From positions 82,073 through 146,072 of the forward strand of contig JAEINR010000004.1 of NCBI GenBank assembly GCA_016342325.1: a stretch of DNA of 64,000 nucleotides. The letters are read 5' to 3'. Positions 1 to 9,075 of this stretch are shown here, in pieces (within the stretch, counting starts at the first letter, position 1; each line of letters opens with the position of its first letter). Origin of the DNA: Desulfobacterium sp. (GTDB lineage Bacteria; Desulfobacterota; Desulfobacteria; Desulfobacterales; Desulfobacteraceae). Below the pieces are notes generated by a model that was given only the letters and a program-made list of their open reading frames with translations, was not told the DNA's origin and ran no database searches. The position numbers and the translations under genes were made by a program.

Positions 1-50
1 TACCTACCAGGAAGTGCTCAGGGTCACCTTTGAGCAGTAATTGTTTTTCC

Positions 51-719
51 TTATTTTATCTTTTGCAGCTTGTCCAGGGCCGTGTTCGGTCCTAGAAGAA
101 TCAGGACGTCGCTCTGCTTGATGATGAAATCCCCCGTGGGGATCATGGTGAGCCGCTCGGGCACGATCTCCTTGATGGCAATGGCCTGGATGCCGTAGTC
201 ATTGATCAGGTTGAGATGCTTGAGTTTCTTTCCCATGAAGCTGTTGGGCGGGGCAAACTCGATGATGCTGTATCCCTCTACAAATCGCATGTATTCAAGG
301 ATGTTGGGGTTATGGAGCCGCTCCGCAAGGGAGAGGGCCTGGTCCTTTTCCGGGAAGATCACCTCGGATGCGCCCACCTTATAAAGAAGGCGGCTGTGAA
401 TCTCTGAGATGGCCTTGGCAATGATCTGGTCCACCCCCAGGTCCTTGAGATTGAGGCAGGCAAGGGCGGAGGCCTCCATGATGGAACCGATGCAGACCAC
501 GGCGGCATCCACCTTGGCAACGCCCAGGGATTGAAGCACCTTGGCCTGGGTGGCATCTGCAACAACGGCCCGACTCACCTGATCCTTGACGGCCTGGACC
601 TTGTCCTGGTCGATGTCGATGGCCAGCACCTCGTGGCCTTTTTCATAGAGGCTTGAGGCCAGAAAGTGGCCGAGGTTTCCAAGGCCGATGACAACAAATT
701 GTTTCTTTGAATTCTTCAT
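51..719 (-). CDS. ktrA: Trk/Ktr potassium uptake regulatory protein (RCK domain)
   Basis: A 222-residue cytoplasmic gating subunit of a Ktr/Trk K+ channel. The N-terminal Rossmann fold shows GLGNLG at residues 12-17, followed by the acidic AIDID strand end expected for NAD(H) or nucleotide binding. The C-terminal part from about residue 140 fits a TrkA-C domain. This is the single-RCK size of KtrA rather than the double-RCK TrkA of Escherichia coli. Its ATG overlaps the stop of the upstream channel gene by four bases (ATGA), so the two are translationally coupled and surely form one transporter. The family is known to bind ATP/ADP or NAD(H) and open the membrane subunit. Confidence 0.92.
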   Translation of the reverse strand: MKNSKKQFVVIGLGNLGHFLASSLYEKGHEVLAIDIDQDKVQAVKDQVSRAVVADATQAKVLQSLGVAKVDAAVVCIGSIMEASALACLNLKDLGVDQIIAKAISEIHSRLLYKVGASEVIFPEKDQALSLAERLHNPNILEYMRFVEGYSIIEFAPPNSFMGKKLKHLNLINDYGIQAIAIKEIVPERLTMIPTGDFIIKQSDVLILLGPNTALDKLQKIK

Positions 720-2119
720 CCGATGATAAATTCCTCTTCTGCATAGGAGCGCTCCAGGCGCACGGGCCGGCTTACCGCCATGGCGATCAAGAGCGGGCCC
801 AGTCTTCCCAGGAACATGATTGCGATAATGATTAATTTGCCGGGATCGGAGAGTCCCGGGGTGACCCCGGTGGACAACCCCACGGTGCCGAATGCGCTGA
901 CCACCTCAAACAAGAGTTCCAGGAACATTCCCCGGCTTTGGGTGTGGGGAAGGTCCCCAAGTTCTGTCATCAGCAACAGCATGGTGCCGGCACAGACGAT
1001 GAGGGTGCTGATCAAAACAACGCTCACGGCCCTGCCCACGCTCCGGTCCGACAGGGATCGGCCAAACAGGTTGGGGCGTTTTTCTCCCTTGAGTCTTGAC
1101 CGGCCAAGGGCCACCAGGGTGGAAAGGCAGGTGGTCTTGATGCCGCCCCCGCAGGAGCCCGGGGATGCCCCCACAAACATGAGCAGGATCATGAAAAAGA
1201 GGGTTTCATTGGCCATGCTCCCTAGGGTAAGGCTGTTGAACCCGGCAGTCCTTGCATTGACCGACAGGAACAGGGCGGCCACGATCCGCTCCAGCCATGG
1301 CAGTTTTCCAAGGGTGATGCGGGATTCCATGGCAAGGAAAACAAGGGTGCCGGCAACGAGCATGAACCCTGTCATGGAGAGAACCAGCTTGGAGTGGAGG
1401 CTCATGGGGGAGCGTCTTCTTTTTCTTGAGAGAAATCTATCCTTGAGTTCGGAAAGCACAGGGAACCCAATACCGCCGAAGATGATCAATGCGCAGATGG
1501 TCAGGTTGACCACAACGCTTGATTTATAAGCGGTGAAGCTGTCCGGAAACAGGGAAAAGCCTGCGTTGCAAAAGGCGCTGACCGAGTGGAATACAGAGAG
1601 GTAGACCGCCCTTGGAAGGGAGGAAGTGTTCATGAATCCCGTGAACAGGAGCAGGGCGCCCACGCCCTCCAGGGCCAAGGTAAAGAAGATGAGATCCCGG
1701 AGTATCTTTCCCGGGGGCCTGTCCTGGAACGGGGTGAAGCTCTCCTGGATGGCAGAGTGACCGGTGAAGCTCAGCCGTTTGCCTGAGAGCACAAGAAACA
1801 GGGTGGACAGGGTCATGATACCAAGGCCCCCGGTCTGGATCAACACCAGGAGCACCCCCTGGCCAAACAGGGTAAACGAGGAGCCCGTGTCTGTCACGGC
1901 AAGGCCTGTCACGCAGACCGAGGAGGTCGCCGTGAACAGGGCATCCACAACGCTGGGGCGGGTTTGAGTGGTTGCCTGGGGAAGGAGGAGCAGACAGGTG
2001 CCTGCAATGATCATTGCCAGGAAACCGAAAACCGTGGCAGGGCCGGGGGAGCCTAAAAAACGGCTGGCGATGGTGTATAAGCGCGATCGGGTCATGGGTC
2101 TTTGTGGGTTCACCTCCAT
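716..2119 (-). CDS. ktrB: Trk/Ktr potassium channel subunit (TrkH/KtrB family)
   Basis: A 467-residue polytopic membrane protein that forms the K+ pore. It carries the repeated P-loop signatures of the family, for example SSVCVTGLAVTDTG near residue 70 and NARTAGFNS and GSCGGGIKTT further on, where the selectivity-filter glycines sit. The length is typical of KtrB. It is the first gene of a two-gene unit with the RCK subunit downstream. The start is uncertain: the ATG at 2119 has no good ribosome site, and an in-frame ATG lies at 2095. Na+ dependence (Ktr) versus H+ coupling (Trk) cannot be told from the sequence alone. Confidence 0.9.
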   Translation of the reverse strand: MEVNPQRPMTRSRLYTIASRFLGSPGPATVFGFLAMIIAGTCLLLLPQATTQTRPSVVDALFTATSSVCVTGLAVTDTGSSFTLFGQGVLLVLIQTGGLGIMTLSTLFLVLSGKRLSFTGHSAIQESFTPFQDRPPGKILRDLIFFTLALEGVGALLLFTGFMNTSSLPRAVYLSVFHSVSAFCNAGFSLFPDSFTAYKSSVVVNLTICALIIFGGIGFPVLSELKDRFLSRKRRRSPMSLHSKLVLSMTGFMLVAGTLVFLAMESRITLGKLPWLERIVAALFLSVNARTAGFNSLTLGSMANETLFFMILLMFVGASPGSCGGGIKTTCLSTLVALGRSRLKGEKRPNLFGRSLSDRSVGRAVSVVLISTLIVCAGTMLLLMTELGDLPHTQSRGMFLELLFEVVSAFGTVGLSTGVTPGLSDPGKLIIIAIMFLGRLGPLLIAMAVSRPVRLERSYAEEEFIIG

Positions 2120-2159
2120 GGTTAAAAACCACCGTTTTTAGTATGAACCCCGGCAATAC

Positions 2160-2196
2160 ACAAGATTTTTTTTTGTTTTGGCTTGTCCGGATTACG
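2160..2196. repeat. Dispersed repeat family 2, partial copy
   Basis: A T-rich block followed by TTGGCTTGTCCGGATTA, which matches the right end of longer copies near 13.04 kb and 30.9 kb (TCTGGCTTGTCCAGATTA). It sits between ktrB and the LysM gene. Confidence 0.5.
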
Positions 2197-2236
2197 TACT
2201 CCGGTCTCAATTCAAGTGCAAACATCTATAACACGG

Positions 2237-3247
2237 TCAATTGACCTTGGCTCCCGGGGCAAATTCGTTGCTGGAGGATAGCACCAGAACCGTGGATGCG
2301 ATCTTTTCCGTGTGAAGCACGATGACTTTTCCAATTCCAAGGTCTTTGATGCGGACCCGGCTATTGGATTTGTCGAATTCTCCCATCTCTTCAAACACGG
2401 TGTAGATCTGGCCCGGGGTGATGCCATGGTCACTTCCCCGGTTGATAAAAACGACCTTGTACTGGCCCAGGGCACCGTCGTTGTTCGCGGAGCAGAGTAT
2501 CCTTGAGTCGATCATTTCCAGGCTTTCGGTGATATCGATGCGGGTGGGGCTCTTTTCAAAGGCTGCGATCAGGTCCCCCGTCCTGGTATGGCCAAATGAT
2601 TTTGTGATGACGGCTGTGAGATAGCTGCCGTGGTCTTCTTTGACGGTGATGATGCCGGTGATGCGATGTTTAATCCCGGAGAATCGATCTTTGCCGTAAC
2701 GGGTTGCCACAGGTTCGGTGGCGATGATCCGGTAGTCGTTTCCCACCACCATGGGGGTCTTTCCCATGGGATTGATGTAGAGGGTATCCCCGGTAGCCAT
2801 CATTACCCTGTCGTCACGGGATCTGAGGACTTTTCCCAGGGGGACAATGGTCTTTTTGCGTATGAAACCCAGGCCGTCCATGGAGGGGTAGGAAAAAAAG
2901 GGGGTGACGACCGGGGCTTTAGCAGCGGTCTTTTGGGGGACAGGTGCTGGGATAGCGGGAAGGCTTGGCTGCTTTGCCAGGGGGTCGGTTAAAAAGATGC
3001 GGATCTTTTTCCCGGGATAGATCCAGTGGGGATTTTTTATCTTGTCGTTCATCTCCCACAGTCCGGGCCAGGTCCATTTGGCGTTGTAGAATCTTTGGGA
3101 TAGATCCCACAGGGTGTCTCCCTTTTGGATCGTATAAAAGAAGCCGGTTTCATCCCCTGGCTCGACCTCGGCCAGGCTCCATGCTGTTGGGAAAAAACAG
3201 ATGAGAATGACAACAGCCAAAAACGCGGAAAAGTTTCTTTTGTTCAT
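2237..3247 (-). CDS. Secreted LysM-domain protein
   Basis: A 336-residue protein of unknown specific role. The start at 3247 (MNKRNF) is preferred over the upstream in-frame ATG because AAGGGG precedes it and it gives a clean signal peptide: basic start, hydrophobic core, then SLA before residue 27. A LysM module follows at about residues 37-86 (IQKGDTLWDLSQRFY to YPGKKIRIF), which binds peptidoglycan or related glycans. A Pro/Ala-rich linker and a beta-rich C-terminal half without a recognised family come next. It probably sits in the periplasm bound to the cell wall. It is alone on its strand between ktrB and the divergent motility genes. Confidence 0.8.
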   Translation of the reverse strand: MNKRNFSAFLAVVILICFFPTAWSLAEVEPGDETGFFYTIQKGDTLWDLSQRFYNAKWTWPGLWEMNDKIKNPHWIYPGKKIRIFLTDPLAKQPSLPAIPAPVPQKTAAKAPVVTPFFSYPSMDGLGFIRKKTIVPLGKVLRSRDDRVMMATGDTLYINPMGKTPMVVGNDYRIIATEPVATRYGKDRFSGIKHRITGIITVKEDHGSYLTAVITKSFGHTRTGDLIAAFEKSPTRIDITESLEMIDSRILCSANNDGALGQYKVVFINRGSDHGITPGQIYTVFEEMGEFDKSNSRVRIKDLGIGKVIVLHTEKIASTVLVLSSSNEFAPGAKVN

Positions 3248-3506
3248 TTCTTTGCCCCTTGAAAGTGTTGAATCCATCTGAATGTTGACTTTTATTAAAA
3301 CGCCTGGTTAATAAAAAGTCAAGGAATACGGTGCTATAATCGTTTTAGGGCGTCGACTATGAAGCGAATCCCAGACCTTTAAAAAGCTTGGGGCAAGCAT
3401 TGTTACCACAAAGTAGGATGATTGGTGGGTGAATCATTACTCTGAATAGGCGCCTGGCGTTAAAAGGTTTGAAATATTTCGCCATCTGGTATAATCTGCA
3501 CCCCTG

Positions 3507-4862
3507 ATGAGTAGAAAACGACCAAAGGAATTGATTAAATTACTTTATGTTTGCGGCCGGGAATCCGATGGGGTTGTAAAGCTCTTTTCCGGACACCAGG
3601 GGTGGGTGGTGATGACTTCCGACACCTTGTCCGATACCGTATCAACGGCCAGGGCCGGGAACCCGGATATCGTTGTCGTGGATATTGAATCGGTTGGTGT
3701 TGACGGAGCGGTTACAATGGTCTCCTCCCTCAGGGGAGCGGGCATTAATTCCATTGCCGCCGTGCTTGGATTGCTGGACCCGGAATCCGGTGACAAACAG
3801 CGATGTGAACTACTTGGGTCGGGGTTTGATGATCTTTTTAAAACGCCGTCCTGTGTTACGGAATTTGAGCTGAGAGCAGGAAAATATTTGGATAATAGGG
3901 AGTTGGAGCAGCGTTTTGCCTGGAAAACAGACAAGCTTGACAATGCCATGGCATTGCTCAAAAGGTTCAAGACCGAGCTTGGAAAGACCCGCAGGGCCTT
4001 TTCCAGGGAGAAGAGTCTGCTCCACAATTCGTTGAAACAGATCAACATGATGACCCGGGAACGGGACAGGCTAAGGGCTGAGGTTCAGGATCTTGGAGAC
4101 CGGTTTCAGAAGAACACCAGGGGGATAGAGCAGATTCTGGGCAACATGATCGAGTCGAGGAACGAGTCAAACAAGGGGCACTCCAGACGGGTGGCCGACA
4201 TTGCCATGGCTGTGGGCGACCGGATGGGGCTTAAGGAGATTGATAGGGAGACCCTTGGAACGGCGGCCCGGCTCCATGAAGTGGGTTTGCTGTTCATTCC
4301 CGATTCCATCTTTGCCAAAGAGGAAGGGGCGCTGACCGAGTATGACAGGGATCGCTTCAGGAAGGCCCCCGCATCAGGAGCTGCCTTTCTCAAGGGGTGT
4401 CCCGGTCTGGAACGGGCGGCCGACATCATTGGCCATCTCAATGAGAATGCGGATGGTTCCGGGTGGCCCAAGGGGCTGAAGCGACGATACATTCCACTGA
4501 TGTCAAGGATCCTTGCCGGGGCAGATCTGCTGGATGATCTTGCTACCACGGAGCCCAGGCCTTGTGTGGACACGATTCCAGGTTTGCTTGAGGCGTTCTC
4601 GGGAGTCCGGCTCGATCCCAGGGTGGTCAACGTGCTTGAACACTATGTGCTCACCTGCATGAACGGCTATTCCACCACGGTCAAGGAGGTGGGGCTCCAT
4701 CAACTTGAGCCTGGTATGACCATCGGTGCCGGTGTGTTTACGTACACCGGAACAAAGCTCTTCTCAGCAGGCGCTGTACTTACCCCGGAATCCATCACCA
4801 TGTTGATGCGGTACAACAAAGAATATCCCCTGGCGGAAACGGTTTTTATAAAGGCGGAATAG
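3507..4862 (+). CDS. Degenerate HD-GYP domain protein with receiver-like N-terminus
   Basis: A 451-residue protein. Residues about 10-125 look like a response-regulator receiver, a coiled coil covers about 135-205, and an HD-GYP domain follows. The signature is altered: the HD pair reads HE (RLHEVGLL) and the GYP loop reads NADGSGWP instead of DGxGYP. The last 55 residues (LEPGMTIGAGVF) resemble the DUF3391-like domain often found with HD-GYP proteins. HD-GYP enzymes hydrolyse cyclic di-GMP; the changed residues suggest a c-di-GMP binder or weak enzyme. One base separates it from motA, so a role in controlling flagellar rotation is likely (inference). Confidence 0.8.
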   Translation: MSRKRPKELIKLLYVCGRESDGVVKLFSGHQGWVVMTSDTLSDTVSTARAGNPDIVVVDIESVGVDGAVTMVSSLRGAGINSIAAVLGLLDPESGDKQRCELLGSGFDDLFKTPSCVTEFELRAGKYLDNRELEQRFAWKTDKLDNAMALLKRFKTELGKTRRAFSREKSLLHNSLKQINMMTRERDRLRAEVQDLGDRFQKNTRGIEQILGNMIESRNESNKGHSRRVADIAMAVGDRMGLKEIDRETLGTAARLHEVGLLFIPDSIFAKEEGALTEYDRDRFRKAPASGAAFLKGCPGLERAADIIGHLNENADGSGWPKGLKRRYIPLMSRILAGADLLDDLATTEPRPCVDTIPGLLEAFSGVRLDPRVVNVLEHYVLTCMNGYSTTVKEVGLHQLEPGMTIGAGVFTYTGTKLFSAGAVLTPESITMLMRYNKEYPLAETVFIKAE

Positions 4863-4863
4863 A

Positions 4864-5628
4864 ATGGATATAGCTTCGATTATCGGTATTTTTTCAGGTA
4901 TTGGTTTTGTTTGCATCACAATTCTTCTCGGAAGCGGACTTGGGTTGTTCTGGAACCTTCCATCGGTAATGATCGTCGTTGGTGGTACCTTTGCCGCAAC
5001 ATTGATTGCCTATCCCCTGGCAGATTTTTTGAGCATCATTAAGGTGACCATGAAGGTGTTTCTCTTTAAAATCGAGAAACCCGCGGACATCATCGCCAAC
5101 CTGGTGGAGATCTCCAACAAGGCCAGAAAGGGGGGGCTCCTCTCCATTGAAGGGGATATTGCCGACACCAGTGATCCCTATCTTGCCAAGGCGCTTCAGA
5201 TGACGGTGGACGGGGTCAAGACCGCAGACATTGCCGCTGTCATGCAGAAGAAGATGACCCTCATCAAGAAAGAGCACAAGACAGGCTACTCCCTCTACTC
5301 GACCATGGGCGCGTTCGCGCCTGCCTTTGGCATGGTCGGCACCCTGATCGGACTGGTTCAGATGCTTGCCAACCTCGATGATCCCTCGACCATCGGACCC
5401 AAGATGGCCGTTGCCATGATCACCACCTTTTACGGATCGGTTATGGCCAACCTTTTTTTCCTTCCCATGGCCAATAAGCTTGAAGGCCGGAGCGGTGAGG
5501 AGATCGCCAACATGACCATCATCTACGAGGGCGTGATCTCCATCAGGGAAGGAGAGCACCCAAGACTCATGGAGGATAAGCTCAATGTCTATCTTGGCGA
5601 AGGGGCAAAGACGACTAGTGAGGATTAA
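4864..5628 (+). CDS. motA: Flagellar stator protein MotA/PomA
   Basis: A 254-residue inner-membrane ion-channel subunit of the flagellar motor. Four hydrophobic segments are visible, two near the N-terminus (residues about 5-60) and two around 145-205, separated by a charged cytoplasmic loop that contacts the rotor. The segment AFGMVGTLIGLVQML carries the family's conserved pore residues. It starts one base after the HD-GYP gene, with GGCGGA as ribosome site, and is followed by motB after 44 bases. Whether H+ or Na+ drives it is not decided by the sequence. No other flagellar genes are in the window. Confidence 0.93.
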   Translation: MDIASIIGIFSGIGFVCITILLGSGLGLFWNLPSVMIVVGGTFAATLIAYPLADFLSIIKVTMKVFLFKIEKPADIIANLVEISNKARKGGLLSIEGDIADTSDPYLAKALQMTVDGVKTADIAAVMQKKMTLIKKEHKTGYSLYSTMGAFAPAFGMVGTLIGLVQMLANLDDPSTIGPKMAVAMITTFYGSVMANLFFLPMANKLEGRSGEEIANMTIIYEGVISIREGEHPRLMEDKLNVYLGEGAKTTSED

Positions 5629-5672
5629 GATGGAACCGCGATTTTTCATGAATGGCAAAGGCAGGATTTAAA

Positions 5673-6482
5673 ATGGCTGAACAGAACACAGAAGATGATG
5701 CACCGGCCCTGGAAACTCCGCCGGATGACGATGGGGGCGATCAAAAAGCAGGTGCCCCCGCATGGATGGCCACCTTTGCAGATCTTGTCACCCTTCTCAT
5801 GTGCTTTTTCGTGCTGCTCTTTGCCATGAGCACCACCCAGCAGGAGACCTTTAAGGAGTTGGTGGAGTCCCTAAGAAGCGCCCTTGGCGTCCAGAGCGTT
5901 CCCGAGACCGGTACCCGGGAGGGATTGACCATGCATGCGGTCCCGTCGGAAGAACCCACGGAATCCCAGAAGATCGATGAGCTGGGCGGCATGATCCAAA
6001 AGGAGATTGAGGAGATTGCAAGCGAGGTCCGGGAGCTGATCCTGTTCAATAAACTCGGAGGGCTTGTTAATGTATCTGAGTCTGAAACCGGGGTGGTGAT
6101 CACCCTGTCCGATCTTTTGCTCTTTTCTCCGGGTGCGGCCGATCTTTCTGAAAAAGGGGCTGATATTCTGAGACAGGTGTCAAAGATTCTTGCCCAGCTT
6201 GCCTACCATGTCAAGGTAAAGGGGCATACGGACATCTCGCCCATCAGCACTGGGAGATATCCCTCCAACTGGGAGCTTTCCTCGAATCGGGCCGCAGCTG
6301 TTGTGAGGATTCTTGTCAAGTCCGGGGTGGAACCTAAGCTGATCTCAGCAGAAGGCTATGCCCAGTATCGCCCTGTGGCGACAAATGATACGGAAAAGGG
6401 CCGTGCCCAGAACCGCCGTGTGGAGATCATTTATGAGCGGGATGCCATTGCACGGACCTTTGCAGGAATGAAAACCTATTAA
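5673..6482 (+). CDS. motB: Flagellar stator protein MotB (OmpA-like domain)
   Basis: A 269-residue stator subunit anchoring the motor to peptidoglycan. A single transmembrane helix near residues 30-55 contains the ion-carrying Asp in TFADLVTLLM. A plug/linker region follows, and an OmpA-C peptidoglycan-binding domain covers about 150-260 (VKGHTDISP, NWELSSNRAAAV, NRRVEI). I chose the ATG at 5673 because GGCAGGA lies at proper spacing; an in-frame ATG at 5652 lacks a site. It is the last gene of the HD-GYP - motA - motB unit. Confidence 0.92.
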   Translation: MAEQNTEDDAPALETPPDDDGGDQKAGAPAWMATFADLVTLLMCFFVLLFAMSTTQQETFKELVESLRSALGVQSVPETGTREGLTMHAVPSEEPTESQKIDELGGMIQKEIEEIASEVRELILFNKLGGLVNVSESETGVVITLSDLLLFSPGAADLSEKGADILRQVSKILAQLAYHVKVKGHTDISPISTGRYPSNWELSSNRAAAVVRILVKSGVEPKLISAEGYAQYRPVATNDTEKGRAQNRRVEIIYERDAIARTFAGMKTY

Positions 6483-6489
6483 CAACTGT

Positions 6490-6570
6490 TATAGTGCCGG
6501 TCAAATGACGTGATACCCACCCACCATTATTAATAAGTCGCGGTATCAATTGGCCTAGAGCTATAGCACC
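6490..6570. repeat. Dispersed repeat family 1, copy A
   Basis: An 80-base intergenic element from TATAGTGCCGGTCAAATGAC to CTATAGCACC. Internal inverted arms TGATACC and GGTATCA flank an AT-rich core with ATTATTAATAA. Related copies lie at about 30.3 kb (same orientation) and at 43.0 kb and 63.9 kb (opposite orientation). Confidence 0.7.
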
Positions 6571-6640
6571 AATTTATTGATCCTTAATTGTAACGATACT
6601 GTCCAGTACCATGAACGTCCTGGATTGCGGATAGATATTT

Positions 6641-7327
6641 ATGAAGTTGACCATAGATGAAATTGCCCGGCGCTTGGAATTGAACCTTGATACCCTGGAA
6701 CGTTGGATCAGGCAGGGGCGGATCCCGGTAAAGAAACGGGGGGATCAGGGTGTTTTCAACGAACCTGAACTCAAGCGGTGGGCCGTGGCCCAACGCCGTA
6801 CCTACACCGTTTCAACCCAGGGAAACAAAAACGAGCAGGATGGGCGCACCTGTATGCTCGCAACCGCCATGGAGCAGGGGGGTTGTTTTACCGGGGTCGG
6901 CGGATCGACCACGGAAACGGTTCTTAAGGCGTGCGTGGACCGGGTCCCCGGCCTTTCAACCGAGGTCTCCCAGGAACTCTACACCCAGCTTATGGCCAGG
7001 GAGGAGCTCATCTCAACCGGGGTGGGCAAGGGGATTGCCATTCCCCACCCGAGAAATCCACTGGATCAGGGGATTGAAACGCCCATGATCATCACCTGCT
7101 TCCTTGAAAAACCTGTTGATTTCAAGTCCATCGATGACCTGCCTGTGTTTGTGCTGTTTCTGCTGTTGAATCCCTCCATCGAAGACCACCTCACGCTACT
7201 GTCCCGACTTTCTTTTTGCCTCCGGGAAGCCTCTTTTGTGCGGTTCTTGAAAACGTGTTCAAATGAAGAGCAATTGCTCGACATGGTAAAAAAAATGGAA
7301 GCAACAATAGAAAGCAAGGGAATCTAG
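6641..7327 (+). CDS. HTH plus PTS EIIA (PtsN-type) fusion protein
   Basis: A 228-residue regulator. Residues 1-50 form a MerR/excisionase-type helix-turn-helix (IDEIARRLELNLDTLERWI). A linker leads to an EIIA domain of the mannitol/fructose/nitrogen class at about 75-225. The phosphorylatable histidine is His136 in GKGIAIPHPRNP. Such proteins accept phosphate from HPr-type carriers; no HPr or EI is in the window. The ClC channel gene starts ten bases after its stop and a Usp gene follows, so it may control ion or stress physiology (inference). Some Desulfobacterota proteins of this architecture are annotated as EIIA-Ntr regulators. Confidence 0.85.
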   Translation: MKLTIDEIARRLELNLDTLERWIRQGRIPVKKRGDQGVFNEPELKRWAVAQRRTYTVSTQGNKNEQDGRTCMLATAMEQGGCFTGVGGSTTETVLKACVDRVPGLSTEVSQELYTQLMAREELISTGVGKGIAIPHPRNPLDQGIETPMIITCFLEKPVDFKSIDDLPVFVLFLLLNPSIEDHLTLLSRLSFCLREASFVRFLKTCSNEEQLLDMVKKMEATIESKGI

Positions 7328-7336
7328 GCACAGACA

Positions 7337-9067
7337 ATGAAAAAATTAATCTCCTGGCGCTATCCGGCCAGGCTTCCGTTTTTCCGCATGGACGACAGGC
7401 TTCTTCTCATCTCCATCGGCGTTATCGTAGGACTTTGCAGCGGCCTTGCCGCCATCGGACTCAACCGCTCCCTGATTTTTATGCTCGAGGGGCTTCACCA
7501 TCTTCGCCATTTCTGGTGGGCATTTCTGCTTCCGGCCGCAGGTGCCATGGCATCCTCGATCTTTCTTGAGAAGATCATGAAAGAGGGGGCCGGCCACGGG
7601 GTGCCCGAGGTGATCTACAGCGTCTCCCGATATGGCGGACTGTTGCGGTTCCGGTCCAGTTTTTCACGGCTCATCTCCGCCTGCCTCACCATCGGCAGCG
7701 GCGGATCGGCTGGTCCGGAGGCCCCGGTTGTGATGAGCGGGGCCGCCATCGGTTCAACCATTGCCAGGTTTTTTTACCTAAACGACCGCCAGCGGACAAC
7801 CCTGGTGGGATGCGGCGCCGCCGGCGCCATCGCCGGTATCTTCAACGCTCCCCTGACCGGTATCATCTTTACCATGGAGATCATCCTTGGGGAGTGGTCC
7901 ATGGTCAATATCATTCCCATTGCCGTGGCTGCGGTGTCCGGTGCCGAGATATCCAGGATTCTCCAGGGCAATTCCATTGTGTTTGAGAGCAGCGGTTTTC
8001 ACATCACCGGTGTTGACCTCTTTGCAAGCCTGGGGCTTGCCGTTGTGGCGTCCATTGCTTCGGTCCTGCTCACCAGAACCCTTCGACGGATGCACGGTGT
8101 CTCCGCCAAGGTCAAGGTGCCGATGTGGGTGAGGGCCGGCATTGGCGGATGTGCCGTGGGACTGTTGGGGTTTGTCGTGCCCGAGGCCATGGGGGAAGGG
8201 TATCACTCCATCCACGCCATGATCCAGGGGGTGTTCAAGGGCGGCATGGGAATCGCCGCCATCGCCTTTCTGGCCAAGATACTTGCCACCTCCCTGACCC
8301 TGGGCTGGGGCGGATCCGGGGGGATCTTTGCTCCCTGTCTTGTCATCGGCAGCTTTGCAGGCCTTGCTTTTCATCGTTTTATCCTGTTTACCTTTCCTTC
8401 GGCCATGCTGGTAAACGAGGGGTGTTTTGCCCTTTTGGGCATGGCCGGGATGATCAGCGGCATCCTCCAGGCGCCCTTGACCGGGATCTTTCTCATCCTG
8501 GAAATCACGGGCAGCTATGAAGTGATGCTTCCCTTGATCATTGTATCTGCCATCTCCACCACCATTACCCACTATTTTGAGCCTGCCTCCTTTTATCATA
8601 AAGATCTGAAGGAAAGGGGAGAGCTCCTGAGGCCGGGGACCGACTCCAGGGTGCTGGCCGATATCAGCATCCGGGAGGTGATCGAGCGGGACTGCATTGC
8701 CGTATCCCCCCACACGCTGCTCAGGGAGTTCCTTCAAACGGTAAAGCGCTCCACCCGGAACTACTTCCCGGTGGAGGATGATGAGACCGGCCGGTTCCTA
8801 GGAATGATCCGTTTAGAGCACATCCGGCCCTACCTTTTTAACTCGGTGATGTATGATTCCGTGTTCATAGAGCAGATCATGGATTCAAATCCGGAAACCA
8901 TTCACTATGATGACAACCTTTCAAATGTTTTAGAAACAATGGATGCCAAACACTTGTTCAGCATGCCGGTGGTGAGCAACAACCGGTTTGTGGGCATGGT
9001 TTCCAAGGCAACCCTTCTGGATAAATACAGGGACGAACTCAACGTCCAGACATCCCAGTCTTTTTAG
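7337..9067 (+). CDS. ClC-family chloride channel/transporter with CBS pair
   Basis: A 576-residue membrane protein. The channel domain covers about residues 20-430 and has the family's anion-binding motifs: GSGGSAGPEAPV near 120-132 and GWGGSGGIFAPCLV near 330-345, each at a helix N-terminus. Two CBS domains occupy about 445-500 and 510-570 and would sense nucleotides in the cytoplasm. The motif reads GSAGPEAP, where Glu takes the position of the exchanger/channel gating glutamate. It lies ten bases after the HTH-EIIA gene and eight bases before the Usp-like gene, forming one operon. Confidence 0.92.
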   Translation: MKKLISWRYPARLPFFRMDDRLLLISIGVIVGLCSGLAAIGLNRSLIFMLEGLHHLRHFWWAFLLPAAGAMASSIFLEKIMKEGAGHGVPEVIYSVSRYGGLLRFRSSFSRLISACLTIGSGGSAGPEAPVVMSGAAIGSTIARFFYLNDRQRTTLVGCGAAGAIAGIFNAPLTGIIFTMEIILGEWSMVNIIPIAVAAVSGAEISRILQGNSIVFESSGFHITGVDLFASLGLAVVASIASVLLTRTLRRMHGVSAKVKVPMWVRAGIGGCAVGLLGFVVPEAMGEGYHSIHAMIQGVFKGGMGIAAIAFLAKILATSLTLGWGGSGGIFAPCLVIGSFAGLAFHRFILFTFPSAMLVNEGCFALLGMAGMISGILQAPLTGIFLILEITGSYEVMLPLIIVSAISTTITHYFEPASFYHKDLKERGELLRPGTDSRVLADISIREVIERDCIAVSPHTLLREFLQTVKRSTRNYFPVEDDETGRFLGMIRLEHIRPYLFNSVMYDSVFIEQIMDSNPETIHYDDNLSNVLETMDAKHLFSMPVVSNNRFVGMVSKATLLDKYRDELNVQTSQSF

Positions 9068-9075
9068 GAGAATTT

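Noticed and set aside
1524..2225. A 233-residue minus-strand frame overlapping ktrB
   Set aside because: It is Pro/Arg/His-rich, a shifted reading of ktrB without domains.
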